64,000 bases of DNA from an uncultured Ignavibacteriota bacterium. GTDB taxonomy: Bacteria; Bacteroidota; Ignavibacteria; Palsa-1295. Under the pieces are notes generated by a model. It made no database searches. It was not told the origin of the DNA and worked only from the letters and a program-made list of their open reading frames with translations. This document shows positions 19,068 to 27,120 of this stretch, piece by piece. How positions within the stretch are numbered: position 1 is the first letter of the stretch; each line of letters opens with the position of its first letter. Made by a program: the position numbers and the translations under genes. The DNA is taken from positions 1-64,000 of the forward strand of contig CAIUMP010000041.1 of assembly GCA_903900335.1 (NCBI GenBank), written 5' to 3'.

Positions 19068-19107
19068 CCCTCCATACCCCATTTCCCGAACCCCATACCC
19101 CTCCCCG
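19068..19107. repeat. CCCATACCCC low-complexity repeat
   Basis: Runs of CCATACCCC and CCCGAACCCC just before the tRNA gene. Related C-rich blocks occur at 35795-35823, between two genes, and inside hpnE (54741-54800), suggesting a dispersed simple-sequence element. Confidence 0.6.
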
Positions 19108-19132
19108 CTGTTAGGCACCCCGCACGATTCTA

Positions 19133-19208
19133 GGGCGCTTAGTCTCAGCTGGTTTAGAGCGTCTCGTTTACACCGAGAAGGTCGGGGGTTCGAATCCCTC
19201 AGCGCCCA
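19133..19208 (+). tRNA. tRNA-Val (anticodon TAC)
   Basis: 76-base cloverleaf: acceptor arms GGGCGCT (19133-19139) and AGCGCCC (19201-19207) pair perfectly with discriminator A at 19208. The D-loop GGTTTAGAG stretch, anticodon stem TCTCG/CGAGA with loop TTTACAC (anticodon TAC, valine GTA) and the T arm GGGGGTTCGAATCCC are all in place. The 3' CCA is not encoded (the gene is followed by CT). Confidence 0.95.
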
Positions 19209-19237
19209 CTGTTTCACTGAAAAATGGGAGCCGCGTA

Positions 19238-19262
19238 GGTCGGGCATCCCTGCCCGACACCC
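19238..19262. repeat. REP-like hairpin (GTCGGGCA/TGCCCGAC)
   Basis: Perfect 8-bp palindrome, the same unit as at 650-672 in reverse orientation, sitting 15 bases upstream of the lipoprotein start at 19277, in its leader. Confidence 0.6.
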
Positions 19263-19276
19263 CTTTGGATGGCACC

Positions 19277-20059
19277 ATGATTCGATTGAGAATTTTCACG
19301 TTTATCTCCGCTATTCTCCTCGGTTCTTGTGCGAAGTCCGGCACGCCACCATCTCATTACAAGGAAATTGAAGTCACGAATGGTGGGACTATTTCTGGCT
19401 TGGTAATATTCCATGGGCCAACGCCACCTGCCAATTCTATTATTGTCACGAAGGATATCGAGGTCTGTGGAGCAACGCATCCGAACGCTTCTGAGCCCGG
19501 TAGAGGAGCTGGGATTGGAAATGTACTTGTCTATCTCGATACGATCACAAGCGGCAAGCCATTTACCAACACCCCTTCGTCGGCAAGGCTAGATGAATTT
19601 CATTGTGCGTTCAATCCGCACCTGCAGGTGGTGAGATCTGGAACACTGCTTTCGATATCCAACAGCGACAAGGTTGAGCATCATTTTCATCTCTTGCTCA
19701 ACGGCACAAGCGTGCTGAACGACGAAGAAGCTGTCGGCGCGGCACCGCACGAGCTGACACTTAGCACGACTGGCCTCTACACCGGCACCTGCAATCTCCA
19801 CCCTTGGATGCGCGGCTTTGTGATGGTCACGACGCACCCCTACTACGCGCTGACCGATTCGAACGGACGCTACACGCTCGCGAACATCCCGCCCGGCCGC
19901 TACACCCTCAAAATGTGGCGCGACAACTGGGCGATAGACCAACCCAAGAACGCGAACGGAATCATCAGCGGCTATAACTGGGGCAGCGATTACCGCAATC
20001 AGCGTGAGGTGGTTGTGGAGGCGGGGAAGGTGGATACGGCCGATTTTGTGTTGCCGTGA
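19277..20059 (+). CDS. Cupredoxin-like lipoprotein
   Basis: 260 residues. The ATG at 19277 leads into a lipoprotein signal peptide (AILLGSC lipobox). The first 190 residues look like a cupredoxin/methylamine-utilisation-type domain: VEHHFHLLL supplies histidines and GTCNLHPWMRGFVMV the Cys-x2-His-x2-Met copper-type motif. The remainder is a carboxypeptidase-regulatory-like beta-sandwich (DSNGRYTLANIPPGRYTLKMW). An electron-transfer or copper-handling role on the periplasmic side is plausible. It lies just after tRNA-Val and a dispersed hairpin, with no obvious operon. Confidence 0.75.
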   Translation: MIRLRIFTFISAILLGSCAKSGTPPSHYKEIEVTNGGTISGLVIFHGPTPPANSIIVTKDIEVCGATHPNASEPGRGAGIGNVLVYLDTITSGKPFTNTPSSARLDEFHCAFNPHLQVVRSGTLLSISNSDKVEHHFHLLLNGTSVLNDEEAVGAAPHELTLSTTGLYTGTCNLHPWMRGFVMVTTHPYYALTDSNGRYTLANIPPGRYTLKMWRDNWAIDQPKNANGIISGYNWGSDYRNQREVVVEAGKVDTADFVLP

Positions 20060-20158
20060 TGCTGAGAGGTGTAACAAAAGGCGATGAGCGAGGTTATTAG
20101 GTCGCATGCAACTGCGCCAGTCCTTGATGGTTTCATCACGAATCAATTCAATTTGCCC

Positions 20159-21550
20159 GTGCGATACTTATTATTGCTACTTCTGTTGGTTTTGTCTGAG
20201 AAGTCTTTCGCTCAAGAGGCAGGTAATTGGAAGCGAGTGCGCATTTGCGAAAACTGCGTTCCGTCCGAAGTCGCATTTATGAATTCCGATACGGGATTGG
20301 TATTAGCTCGTTGGGCCGGTTTTACGGGGACAGGGTTTGTCACCCATGACAAAGGCGTTACATTCGACACGGTTTCTTACAAGATCTTGCCAGCGATTGG
20401 CGGTAAGATCTATTATCGAAGTCTCTACGCTTTTCCTAAAGGCTTCGTTGCCACTAACCATGAAGCAGAATGGTTTTCTAAGAACGGTTTTGACTGGTCC
20501 AATACTATTCACTGGGACTACCGGAAAGGCAGCGTGGGTGTCAACCAGGCACTATCAATGGATTCCTGCCTACTTACATTTTCGAACAATAGGAGCCTTG
20601 TTACCGTGCTTTCGAAAGATACAGGGCTGACCTTTGATACCTGTGCCCCTGCTCAACCACCATTTGTTGTGTCAGATGGCGCGGTTCATAATGTGTCGAA
20701 TATTGTCTTAGCCATGCATGACCCTGCATCAGTGGCTGATTTTCTCGCTTGCAAGACCGATACAGGCTGGGTACATGTTTCGCCTGCAGACACCACTGCC
20801 CCCTTTCATTGGGTTTTGCTGGAACCGGTCGTGGCGGGGTTCGAACCGAGCCACTTTTTTGTTCTTGGTGGAAAAATCGACACGTCCAAAGGGATCTACG
20901 GACGAATCACGGATTATTATGAAACAGTCGATGGCGGTGTTCACTGGCAGGCCAATAGCACGATTGCAGGTGGCAGGGTGGTTAGATTGTCCAATCCGGC
21001 ACCTAACTTTCTCGTTGCATTAGTCGGACGTTCCCCTTACACGGGGAATCTGATGGACATTCCTAAGAACTTCGAAGTACAAGGCGGCATTCCAGAGAAG
21101 CTTGTCGATAGTATCTTCATGTCTTTGGACGGCGGATTGACATGGATCAAGGACGGAAAAAGTTTTGCGGGTGATACCATCACGGATATGTGGTGGGTCT
21201 CTTCGAAGCTCGGTTATGTAATTAGTTATCGTGATGGAAGTTCATATTTGTCGCGTTACGACGCGCCGAGTGGCTCAGTTGAAGGTCAGCCGACTAGAAG
21301 AAATTTAAACGAGCTGATTCTCAATCCAAATCCTGTCACGACACATTTCTCGTTCCCTAATACCTTGCCTGATGTCACCGGCTTCATCATTTTGAACGCG
21401 TTAGGTGAAACAGCCTATTCCGAGACAAAGAGAATTGGAATTAGTGAAGTGTGCCGGGTAAATCTGCCTGTGACACTTCCAGCAGGTTGCTATGAGTTGT
21501 GTGTTCGAGGTTCTGGTAGGACACTTACTTCGGTGTTTATCAAGCTGTGA
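20159..21550 (+). CDS. T9SS cargo, BNR-type exported protein
   Basis: 463 residues from the GTG at 20159, chosen because the signal peptide (RYLLLLLLLVLSEKSFAQ) starts there; an upstream ATG at 20084 would put 25 extra residues before it. The mature part repeats BNR-like motifs (TVDGGVHWQAN, SLDGGLTWIKD) typical of sialidase-fold propellers. The end is a type A sorting domain (LNPNPVTTHF, ILNALGETAYS, LPAGCYELCVRG). It is likely exported by the type IX pathway. It lies downstream of the cupredoxin gene, 99 bases apart, and converges with brnA 19 bases away. Confidence 0.78.
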   Translation: MRYLLLLLLLVLSEKSFAQEAGNWKRVRICENCVPSEVAFMNSDTGLVLARWAGFTGTGFVTHDKGVTFDTVSYKILPAIGGKIYYRSLYAFPKGFVATNHEAEWFSKNGFDWSNTIHWDYRKGSVGVNQALSMDSCLLTFSNNRSLVTVLSKDTGLTFDTCAPAQPPFVVSDGAVHNVSNIVLAMHDPASVADFLACKTDTGWVHVSPADTTAPFHWVLLEPVVAGFEPSHFFVLGGKIDTSKGIYGRITDYYETVDGGVHWQANSTIAGGRVVRLSNPAPNFLVALVGRSPYTGNLMDIPKNFEVQGGIPEKLVDSIFMSLDGGLTWIKDGKSFAGDTITDMWWVSSKLGYVISYRDGSSYLSRYDAPSGSVEGQPTRRNLNELILNPNPVTTHFSFPNTLPDVTGFIILNALGETAYSETKRIGISEVCRVNLPVTLPAGCYELCVRGSGRTLTSVFIKL

Positions 21551-21569
21551 GCTTGGCTGGGTGAGTGCC

Positions 21570-21851
21570 TTACGCCCCCGGCTGTACCCGCTGCTGTTGC
21601 AGCCCAGCAGCAAGAAGCTGTCGAATCAATTCTTGAACATCGACCTTGCGCTCGCGCGAGAGTTGCTCTACTTCGCGTTCCATTTCGGGAGAGACGCTGA
21701 ACCGTATGAGACCCGGCGTCATCGGAACCATTGGTGGGTCCTTCAACACGAATTTCTCTGGATCGAGGTAGTCTGTGAAATCATGGGTTGCCCAGAATTC
21801 GAATTCCTCCGCCTCAGTTTTGGAGTCAGGTAATGGTTTTAGTTTTTTCAT
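21570..21851 (-). CDS. brnA: BrnA-type antitoxin
   Basis: 93 residues starting at the ATG at 21851 (MKKLKPLPD). It has the BrnA layout: an N-terminal acidic segment (EAEEFEFWATHDFTDYLD), PPMVPMTPGLIRFSVSPEMER and a C-terminal ribbon-helix-helix (VDVQELIRQLLAAGL). BrnA binds BrnT, blocking its ribonuclease activity, and represses the operon. Its start lies inside the 3' end of brnT (26-bp overlap), giving translational coupling, the usual brnT-brnA order. Confidence 0.85.
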   Translation of the reverse strand: MKKLKPLPDSKTEAEEFEFWATHDFTDYLDPEKFVLKDPPMVPMTPGLIRFSVSPEMEREVEQLSRERKVDVQELIRQLLAAGLQQQRVQPGA

Positions 21852-22140
21852 CGTATAGCTTCCTTTCCGTGCGGTACATGTCTCTTGCCGAGATGGGTCT
21901 GATTCGATTGTTTCTTTCAGTATAGACAATGAACAGCGCGCGGCCCTTATCGGTTTTGCCGAGAACGATACTTCTCTTCTCGTTTCCAACATAGCCTTCT
22001 GCTTTGTAATCGTACCACGGCCTGTTTGAGAAGACCTCTTCGGTCTCTCTCCGCGAGACGTGGTGCCTCTCCCAATTCTTGAGAGAATTCCCAGCATCCC
22101 AGTCGAAGCCGTCGTACCCAGCGTCTTGCAATAATCCCAT
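21826..22140 (-). CDS. brnT: BrnT-type toxin (RelE-fold ribonuclease)
   Basis: 104 residues with the BrnT signature: FDWDAGNSLKNWERHHVSRRETEEVF, then RSIVLGKTDKGRALFIVYTER, and the IRPISARDMYRTERKLY end with the catalytic-loop Arg/Tyr residues. BrnT toxins cut mRNA and are neutralised by BrnA. The gene starts at 22140, only 69 bases from the glnA stop; that gap holds the glnA terminator whose T-tract also reads as a -7 promoter box (TATTTTTG on the minus strand). Toxin activity cannot be judged from sequence, but no residue in the known motif is missing. Confidence 0.85.
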   Translation of the reverse strand: MGLLQDAGYDGFDWDAGNSLKNWERHHVSRRETEEVFSNRPWYDYKAEGYVGNEKRSIVLGKTDKGRALFIVYTERNNRIRPISARDMYRTERKLYDEKTKTIT

Positions 22141-22144
22141 ACTG

Positions 22145-22152
22145 CAAAAATA
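22145..22152 (-). promoter_or_regulatory. brnTA -7 promoter box TATTTTTG
   Basis: On the minus strand TATTTTTG (22152-22145) matches the Bacteroidota TAnnTTTG box, with TTTG (22178-22175) 22 bp upstream. Transcription would start near 22138-22140, at the brnT ATG itself, giving a leaderless or near-leaderless toxin mRNA. Confidence 0.55.
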
Positions 22153-22187
22153 CGAAGGGCAGTCTGCATCGCTGCAAACTGCCCTCG
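22145..22187 (-). terminator. glnA terminator
   Basis: Long stem formed by 22153-22168 and 22173-22187 (CGAAGGGCAGTCTGCA against CGAGGGCAGTTTGCA reversed, about 15 pairs) and followed on the minus strand by ATTTTTG. It sits 23 bases past the glnA stop codon. Confidence 0.75.
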
Positions 22188-22209
22188 AAATGCTCCAATC
22201 GAGCGTAGC

Positions 22210-23547
22210 TTAGTACGTCTCCAAATACCGATCAAGCTCCCACTGGGTAACCGACATGCGGTAGGAATCCCACTCGGCGGTTTTGGCTTCGACGATCTTC
22301 TCGACGCAGTAGGCGCCGAGGGCTTCGCAGATGACGGGGTCTTTTTGCAGCTCGTCAATAGCCTCCATCAGGTTTTTCGCGACGGTGGTGATACCGCGCG
22401 CCGCCGCTGTTTCGTCGGTGAACTCGAAGATGTTCTCTTCGACCGGCGCGGGTGCGGGCGTCTTCTTCTCCACGCCATCGAGTCCGGCGGCGAGCATGAC
22501 AGCGAATGCGAGGTACGGATTCGCGCTTGGATCGGGGCAGCGGAGTTCGGCGCGGACGGCCTTCTCGCGTCCCTTCGTGATGCGCGGAATGCGAATGAGC
22601 GCGGAGCGATTGCGCTGTCCCCACGCGACATAGACCGGCGCTTCATATCCCACGACGAGGCGCTTGTAGGAATTCACCGTCGGATTGAGAATCGCGTTCA
22701 TCGCCTTGATGTGCTCAAGCTGTCCCGCGATGTAATTCTTCGCAAGAGCGGAGAGCTGATACTCACCGGCTGGGTCATGCATCAGGTTCTTCTTGCCATC
22801 CGGCGAGAAGAGCGACTGGTGCACGTGCATTCCCGAGCCATTGATACCCGCGATCGGCTTCGGCATGAACGTACAATGCAAGCCATGCTGCATCGCAATG
22901 GTCTTGAGCGCGTATTTCATGATGATAACGATGTCCGCACAGCGCAGAGCTTTGTCGTATTTGAAATCAATCTCGTGCTGACCAACAGCGACCTCATGGT
23001 GAAGCGCCTCAACATCAATGCCCATTTCATAAAGCGCGAAGCTCATCTCCTTACGGATCTCGGAGGCGATGTCCGTGCTCTGATCGAAGTAACCGGCGGT
23101 GTCATGCGGGAGCGGCTTGAGCGCACCGTCTTCGCCGCGTTTGAAGAGGAAGAATTCGAGCTCTGGGCCTGTGTTGAAAGTGAATCCCATCTTCTCTGCG
23201 CGTGCGATCTGACGCTTCAGGATGCCGCGTGGGTCGCCTTCGAACGGCGTGCCATCTGGCATGAAGATGTCGCCGATGATGAGCGCCGTTACAGCGCGAG
23301 TGCCCTTCGACCACGGGATGACCGTGAACGTATCGAGATCGGGCTTGATGTACATATCGGACTCGGATATGCGCGCGAAGCCTTCGATGGAGGAGCCGTC
23401 GAACCAGACGTTCAGGTCGATAGCGTCTTCGAGTTTGGAGACCGGAATGGTCAGCGCCTTCATGGCACCGAGCAGATCGGTGAACATGACGTTGATGAAT
23501 TCAACTTTCTGTTCCTTGGCAAGCGACAGTACTTGGGATTTGGTCAT
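22210..23547 (-). CDS. glnA: Type I glutamine synthetase
   Basis: 445 residues, the length of the GSI-alpha type (as in Firmicutes and Archaea), lacking the 25-residue insertion and the adenylylation tyrosine of the beta type. It makes glutamine from glutamate, ammonia and ATP. Signatures include FDGSSIEGFARISESDM, the metal-binding VEALHHEVAVGQHEIDF, INGSGMHVHQSLF, and the ATP loop KRLVVGYEAPVY. The ATG at 23547 is preceded by AAGG about ten bases upstream, which lies inside one arm of the lrp-glnA inverted repeat. The Lrp-family gene just upstream on the same strand suggests co-transcription and regulation by amino-acid availability. Confidence 0.97.
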   Translation of the reverse strand: MTKSQVLSLAKEQKVEFINVMFTDLLGAMKALTIPVSKLEDAIDLNVWFDGSSIEGFARISESDMYIKPDLDTFTVIPWSKGTRAVTALIIGDIFMPDGTPFEGDPRGILKRQIARAEKMGFTFNTGPELEFFLFKRGEDGALKPLPHDTAGYFDQSTDIASEIRKEMSFALYEMGIDVEALHHEVAVGQHEIDFKYDKALRCADIVIIMKYALKTIAMQHGLHCTFMPKPIAGINGSGMHVHQSLFSPDGKKNLMHDPAGEYQLSALAKNYIAGQLEHIKAMNAILNPTVNSYKRLVVGYEAPVYVAWGQRNRSALIRIPRITKGREKAVRAELRCPDPSANPYLAFAVMLAAGLDGVEKKTPAPAPVEENIFEFTDETAAARGITTVAKNLMEAIDELQKDPVICEALGAYCVEKIVEAKTAEWDSYRMSVTQWELDRYLETY

Positions 23548-23550
23548 AAT

Positions 23551-23711
23551 GTCAGAACCTTGATTTTATGAGATTTGAAAGATTTCCGAGATTGTGTTCT
23601 AAAAAATTCTAATCGTTCAAGAATGCTGCCTTGATAGAGTGGCGGGAGATCGTAGCGTACTAGAAAGTCATCTTACAAATCTCCCTAATCTCATAGAATC
23701 AAGGTTCAGAC
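23551..23711 (-). promoter_or_regulatory. Long inverted repeat spanning the lrp-glnA junction
   Basis: Arms of 25 bases (23551-23575 and 23687-23711) match as inverted repeats at 23 of 25 positions, and weaker pairing continues a few bases inward (AGATTT elements). On the minus-strand transcript the first arm covers the last codons and stop of the lrp gene and the second arm covers the AAGG ribosome binding site of glnA, with about 110 bases between. Folding would hide the glnA start signal; ribosomes finishing lrp would open the first arm. Confidence 0.65.
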
Positions 23712-24217
23712 AATTCCTCCAGTGGCAGCGCCATTGTCTCCTTGTATGTGTTAAGCACGACGTTCGTTCGCGTTTGGCGGACGCCAGGCCATGTTTGGAT
23801 GGTGCTGAGCAAGCGTTCGAGCGTGGAGGTGTTCCACGTTCGGGCTTTGACGAGATGCGAGCCATCGCCGGTGATGGCGTGGATTTCCAGAATCTCCGGA
23901 TGGGCTTGCGCCGCTTGGAGAAATTCCGGGTAGTTGCTGCTGGATTGAACCGTCACTGTGATGAACACTGCAACATCAAGCCCCATGAGTTTCGGATCGA
24001 GCTTCGCCTGAATGCCTTCTAGCACTCCGCGCTCTTCGAGCTTGCGCATCCGCTCGCTGACGGCGGGCAGCGAGAGCCCGACTTCCTCGGCAAGTTCGTT
24101 GCGTTTCGTGCGGCCCTGGCGCTGGAGCGTTCGCAATAGTGCGAGATCCGTGCGGTCGATACCGATGGATTCCAGCGAAGGAATTCGGGGGCCGGTTGTC
24201 TTATCCGCGGGTTTCAA
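23699..24217 (-). CDS. Lrp/AsnC family transcriptional regulator
   Basis: 172 residues. An N-terminal winged helix-turn-helix ([47 protein letters not shown]) is followed by a RAM ligand-binding domain ([51 protein letters not shown]). Such proteins are octameric amino-acid-responsive regulators. It lies directly upstream of glnA on the same strand, so glnA is an attractive target, and divergent from a threonine aldolase. A minus-strand promoter matching the Bacteroidota consensus lies 140-170 bases upstream. Confidence 0.9.
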   Translation of the reverse strand: MKPADKTTGPRIPSLESIGIDRTDLALLRTLQRQGRTKRNELAEEVGLSLPAVSERMRKLEERGVLEGIQAKLDPKLMGLDVAVFITVTVQSSSNYPEFLQAAQAHPEILEIHAITGDGSHLVKARTWNTSTLERLLSTIQTWPGVRQTRTNVVLNTYKETMALPLEELSEP

Positions 24218-24245
24218 GTGCTTCGTGCGTAAATTTGCGTTGTAG

Positions 24246-24265
24246 TCGTGACCGTTAGGTCACGA
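24246..24265. repeat. REP-like hairpin (TCGTGACC/GGTCACGA)
   Basis: Perfect 8-bp stem with loop GTTA, followed by a further GGCCGAAAGGCC palindrome near 24305. Both lie in the leader of the lrp gene and belong to the dispersed-hairpin class. Confidence 0.6.
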
Positions 24266-24355
24266 TGACAGCAGTCGATGAGTTTTCCAATAGGCAGACC
24301 GTGGCCGAAAGGCCAGGACCACAACGGGTTTTGGCCGTAGTGAATCGTTGTTCTG

Positions 24356-24386
24356 CAAAGATACGGACTTTCTAAAGTAAAGTCAA
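24356..24386 (-). promoter_or_regulatory. lrp promoter (TTG-N20-TATCTTTG)
   Basis: On the minus strand TTG (24386-24384) and TATCTTTG (24363-24356) are 20 bp apart, a full match to the Bacteroidota -33/-7 consensus. Transcription would begin near 24349 and give a leader of about 130 bases that includes the REP hairpin at 24246-24265. Confidence 0.65.
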
Positions 24387-24421
24387 GTGGCGTTTGTGCT
24401 TTATTTAATAAATGTGGATAA

Positions 24422-25450
24422 GTGATAGACCTTCGTTCTGATACTGTTACTAAACCGAGCTTTGCAATGCGAAAGGCTATGGCTGATGCCGAAGTTGGCG
24501 ATGATGTTTTCTCTGAGGATCCTACGGTCCGAGCCTTAGAGGAGGAAGTTGCCAATCTCCTTGGCAAAGAGGATGCCCTCTATGCTCCCAGCGGTTGCAT
24601 GGCTAATCAACTCGGGCTGAACGTCCAGACCACCGAAGGTGATGAGGTGATCCTCGAGTGGGACTCGCACATCTTTAATTACGAGACAACTGCGGCGAGT
24701 TTTCTCTCGCGGCTGCAGCTCTACCCAGTGAAAGCGGCGGATAGGGGATTGCTCTCGGTCGAGGACATCGAACCCGCCGTCCGTGAAAAGGCGTATTACA
24801 TGCCGATCTCCCGCGTCATCGCGTTGGAGAATACCCATAATCGGGCAGGTGGGACAGTCTATCCTATTGAGCGAATCAAAGCTGTCAGCGATTTTGCGAG
24901 AGCGAACGGAATCGCAATGCACCTTGATGGTGCGCGTCTCTGGAATGCCTGCGCGTTCTCGGGTTTGACGCCGAAGGAGTATGGACAGCATTTCGATACG
25001 GTTTCCGTCTGCTTCTCCAAGGGTCTCGGTGCGCCGGTCGGCAGCGCGATCTGCGGACCAAAGGAGTTGATTACGAAGGCCCGTCGGATGCGGAAGATCT
25101 GGGGTGGCGGAATGCGGCAAGCCGGTATCATCGCGGCGGGCGCGTTGTATGCGTTACGGAATAACCGCGAGCGCATTGGTGAAGACAATGCAAAGGCGCG
25201 GCGGTTTGCGGAGATCGTTTGGTCAGATTCGAAGAATATTAAGATCGATCAGACTCGTGTAGAGACGAATCTGCTCTTAATGAAGATCGAGAGCGAGCCA
25301 AATCTCGAAAAGGCAATTTCGATGATTCAGGAGAAGGGGGTTCGTCTGTCGCATGGCTCGCATGGTCTCATCCGTGCTGTGACGCACCTTGACGTGACGA
25401 TGAAGGAGTGCGAGGACGCGGCTAGGATAATTGCCGAATTGTTTGGATGA
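24422..25450 (+). CDS. ltaE: Low-specificity L-threonine aldolase
   Basis: 342 residues. It is a fold-type I PLP enzyme that splits threonine or allo-threonine to glycine and acetaldehyde. The family start [19 protein letters not shown], the [11 protein letters not shown] motif, PSGCMANQL, the [11 protein letters not shown] aspartate loop and the PLP lysine in [12 protein letters not shown] are present. The GTG at 24422 is the only reasonable start. Its stop overlaps the ATG of the next gene by four bases (ATGA), so the two are translationally coupled. It is divergent from the Lrp-family gene. Confidence 0.93.
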   Translation: MIDLRSDTVTKPSFAMRKAMADAEVGDDVFSEDPTVRALEEEVANLLGKEDALYAPSGCMANQLGLNVQTTEGDEVILEWDSHIFNYETTAASFLSRLQLYPVKAADRGLLSVEDIEPAVREKAYYMPISRVIALENTHNRAGGTVYPIERIKAVSDFARANGIAMHLDGARLWNACAFSGLTPKEYGQHFDTVSVCFSKGLGAPVGSAICGPKELITKARRMRKIWGGGMRQAGIIAAGALYALRNNRERIGEDNAKARRFAEIVWSDSKNIKIDQTRVETNLLLMKIESEPNLEKAISMIQEKGVRLSHGSHGLIRAVTHLDVTMKECEDAARIIAELFG

Positions 25451-27120
25451 TGTCTTCACTGAGAGAAGAGTGGGGATCATCCGAGCCTGTCCTTCGGCTG
25501 GCGTTTGTGCTGGTTTGGGTTGGGTCTGCGATCAGCGTTCTCTTTTGTCTGCTGAATTATCCCGTTATCGGGCATGATGCGTATGTGCATCTAAACTGGC
25601 TCGATCAGTTCACTCGGCTTTTCGATTCAGGAATTTGCTACCCTCGCTGGTTGCCGGATTCGTTCGGTGGCTTTGGCTCACCAACGTTCTACTTTTATCC
25701 ACCCCTTCCGTATTGGGTTGCGGGTGTGATTCATAAGGTTTGTCCTGTCGGTGCGCCTTCTCTGTATAATATCCTGTCGTTGATCGGGTCGCTTGGGGCA
25801 TTCGCGACAGCCTGGTTGCTATTGCGAGAATACTCGTCGAAATCCCTCGTCGTGCTTACTGGTGCGTTGGCATACGGTTTTTTGGGGTATCACCTCTGCG
25901 ATGTGTTTGTGCGTGATGCACTTGGGGAGCATTGGGCGCTGATGTTTTTGCCGATTGTTTTTGGCGGGGGTGCGAGCAGGGAGCCAGCATTTCTGCGCGT
26001 GGGTCGAATCTTGCGGACCGGACTATTGGCGATTTCCTGGAGTGGGCTGTTGCTCACTAATTTACCGATGGCTTATCTCGCGCTGCTCTCAATGATTGTC
26101 TGGGTAATCGCTCGGAAGGCGTGGCGGGAATTGTTACCGCAATCTGTGGGGCTGATTATTGGCGTGCTGACTGCAGCCATCTACCTCATCCCCGCGATCC
26201 AATTTCGTCCACAGATTCATCAGCGGCATCTCTGGGATTTGCCGATGCACACGAGTCTCTTCGGCTTCGCACTGCTCGATATGCTGCATGGTTACTTCGA
26301 TTGGCTACGGGTGTTGAGTGTTGGGACGCTGATTTGCGGAATAATTGTGATCGTCTCACAAATGCGCAGAGGAGCCGCGAAGCGTAATGGTTGGTTTTGG
26401 ATTGGCGTGATAGCAGTGGCCTTGCAAATTCCTCTTCTCAGCCCGCTGTGGCGAATACTTTGGGGAATGCCGTTCGTGCAATTCTCGTGGAGATGGAATG
26501 GGATCTTGTTGCTAGTACTTGCAGTGGCTTTCGTGGAACGCCCGAAGAAACTGATGCCGTGTTTGCTCATTGCTTTGTCACTTGTGACGATGCTTTCGGA
26601 GTTGACACTCTCCCGCAATTTCCTCTGGCGACCACCGCTTGCGATAACGAGTTACCGAACCGATGCGCCGGAGTATGTGCCGAGATGGGCTTCGAACGAT
26701 CCGAGCGAGGTCATCACAACGACACAAAGGAGGATGGGAGATCCACCCGCGATGATTCTTGGGCTCGTGATGCCGGGAGATACCGTGCAAGAAATTTCGC
26801 ACCAACCCGAACTGTGGACGTTCGATGTTAATTTGGAGCACCCAGCCGAGGTTCGATTTCATCAATTCTATTGGCCGTTGTGGCGCGCGGTCGGGTTGGG
26901 CGCCGAAATTCTATCCGAGATGAAACCGGATGCGAACGGACTTGCAACCGTCCAACTCCCCGCCGGACATTACCGCATCGAACAGCGGCTCACCGGGGGA
27001 CACCTGTTCTACCTTTATCGCGGGATAAGTTGGATTGGACTGTCTATTATTGTGCTTCTGTTTGGTTGGTGCTTCGTGGATAATTTTGTTAGTGCTCGAC
27101 GACGAGCAGTTTCGACATGA
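25447..27120 (+). CDS. PTPS-related polytopic membrane protein
   Basis: 557 residues with about 10-11 hydrophobic segments across residues 18-370 and a soluble C-terminal part ending in one more segment. It resembles the 6-pyruvoyl-tetrahydropterin-synthase-related membrane family (PF10131-like): an N-terminal loop with HDAYVHLNWLDQF and YPRWLPDSFGGFGSPTFYFYPP, then NLPMAYLA. Such proteins are GT-C-like integral membrane proteins of unknown substrate. Coupled to ltaE by ATGA, though no functional link is evident. Its 3' end overlaps the end of the convergent gene at 27089 by 32 bases. Confidence 0.72.
   Translation: MMSSLREEWGSSEPVLRLAFVLVWVGSAISVLFCLLNYPVIGHDAYVHLNWLDQFTRLFDSGICYPRWLPDSFGGFGSPTFYFYPPLPYWVAGVIHKVCPVGAPSLYNILSLIGSLGAFATAWLLLREYSSKSLVVLTGALAYGFLGYHLCDVFVRDALGEHWALMFLPIVFGGGASREPAFLRVGRILRTGLLAISWSGLLLTNLPMAYLALLSMIVWVIARKAWRELLPQSVGLIIGVLTAAIYLIPAIQFRPQIHQRHLWDLPMHTSLFGFALLDMLHGYFDWLRVLSVGTLICGIIVIVSQMRRGAAKRNGWFWIGVIAVALQIPLLSPLWRILWGMPFVQFSWRWNGILLLVLAVAFVERPKKLMPCLLIALSLVTMLSELTLSRNFLWRPPLAITSYRTDAPEYVPRWASNDPSEVITTTQRRMGDPPAMILGLVMPGDTVQEISHQPELWTFDVNLEHPAEVRFHQFYWPLWRAVGLGAEILSEMKPDANGLATVQLPAGHYRIEQRLTGGHLFYLYRGISWIGLSIIVLLFGWCFVDNFVSARRRAVST

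Noticed and set aside
18183..19247. 354-codon minus-strand frame over the 3' end of the PorU-like gene and the tRNA
   Set aside because: Overlaps a certain coding sequence and a tRNA gene; its translation has no recognisable domain or signal.
22345..23571. Long open frame (408 codons) antisense to glnA
   Set aside because: It is the mirror of a highly conserved GlnA reading frame in GC-biased codons, has no family resemblance and no ribosome binding site.
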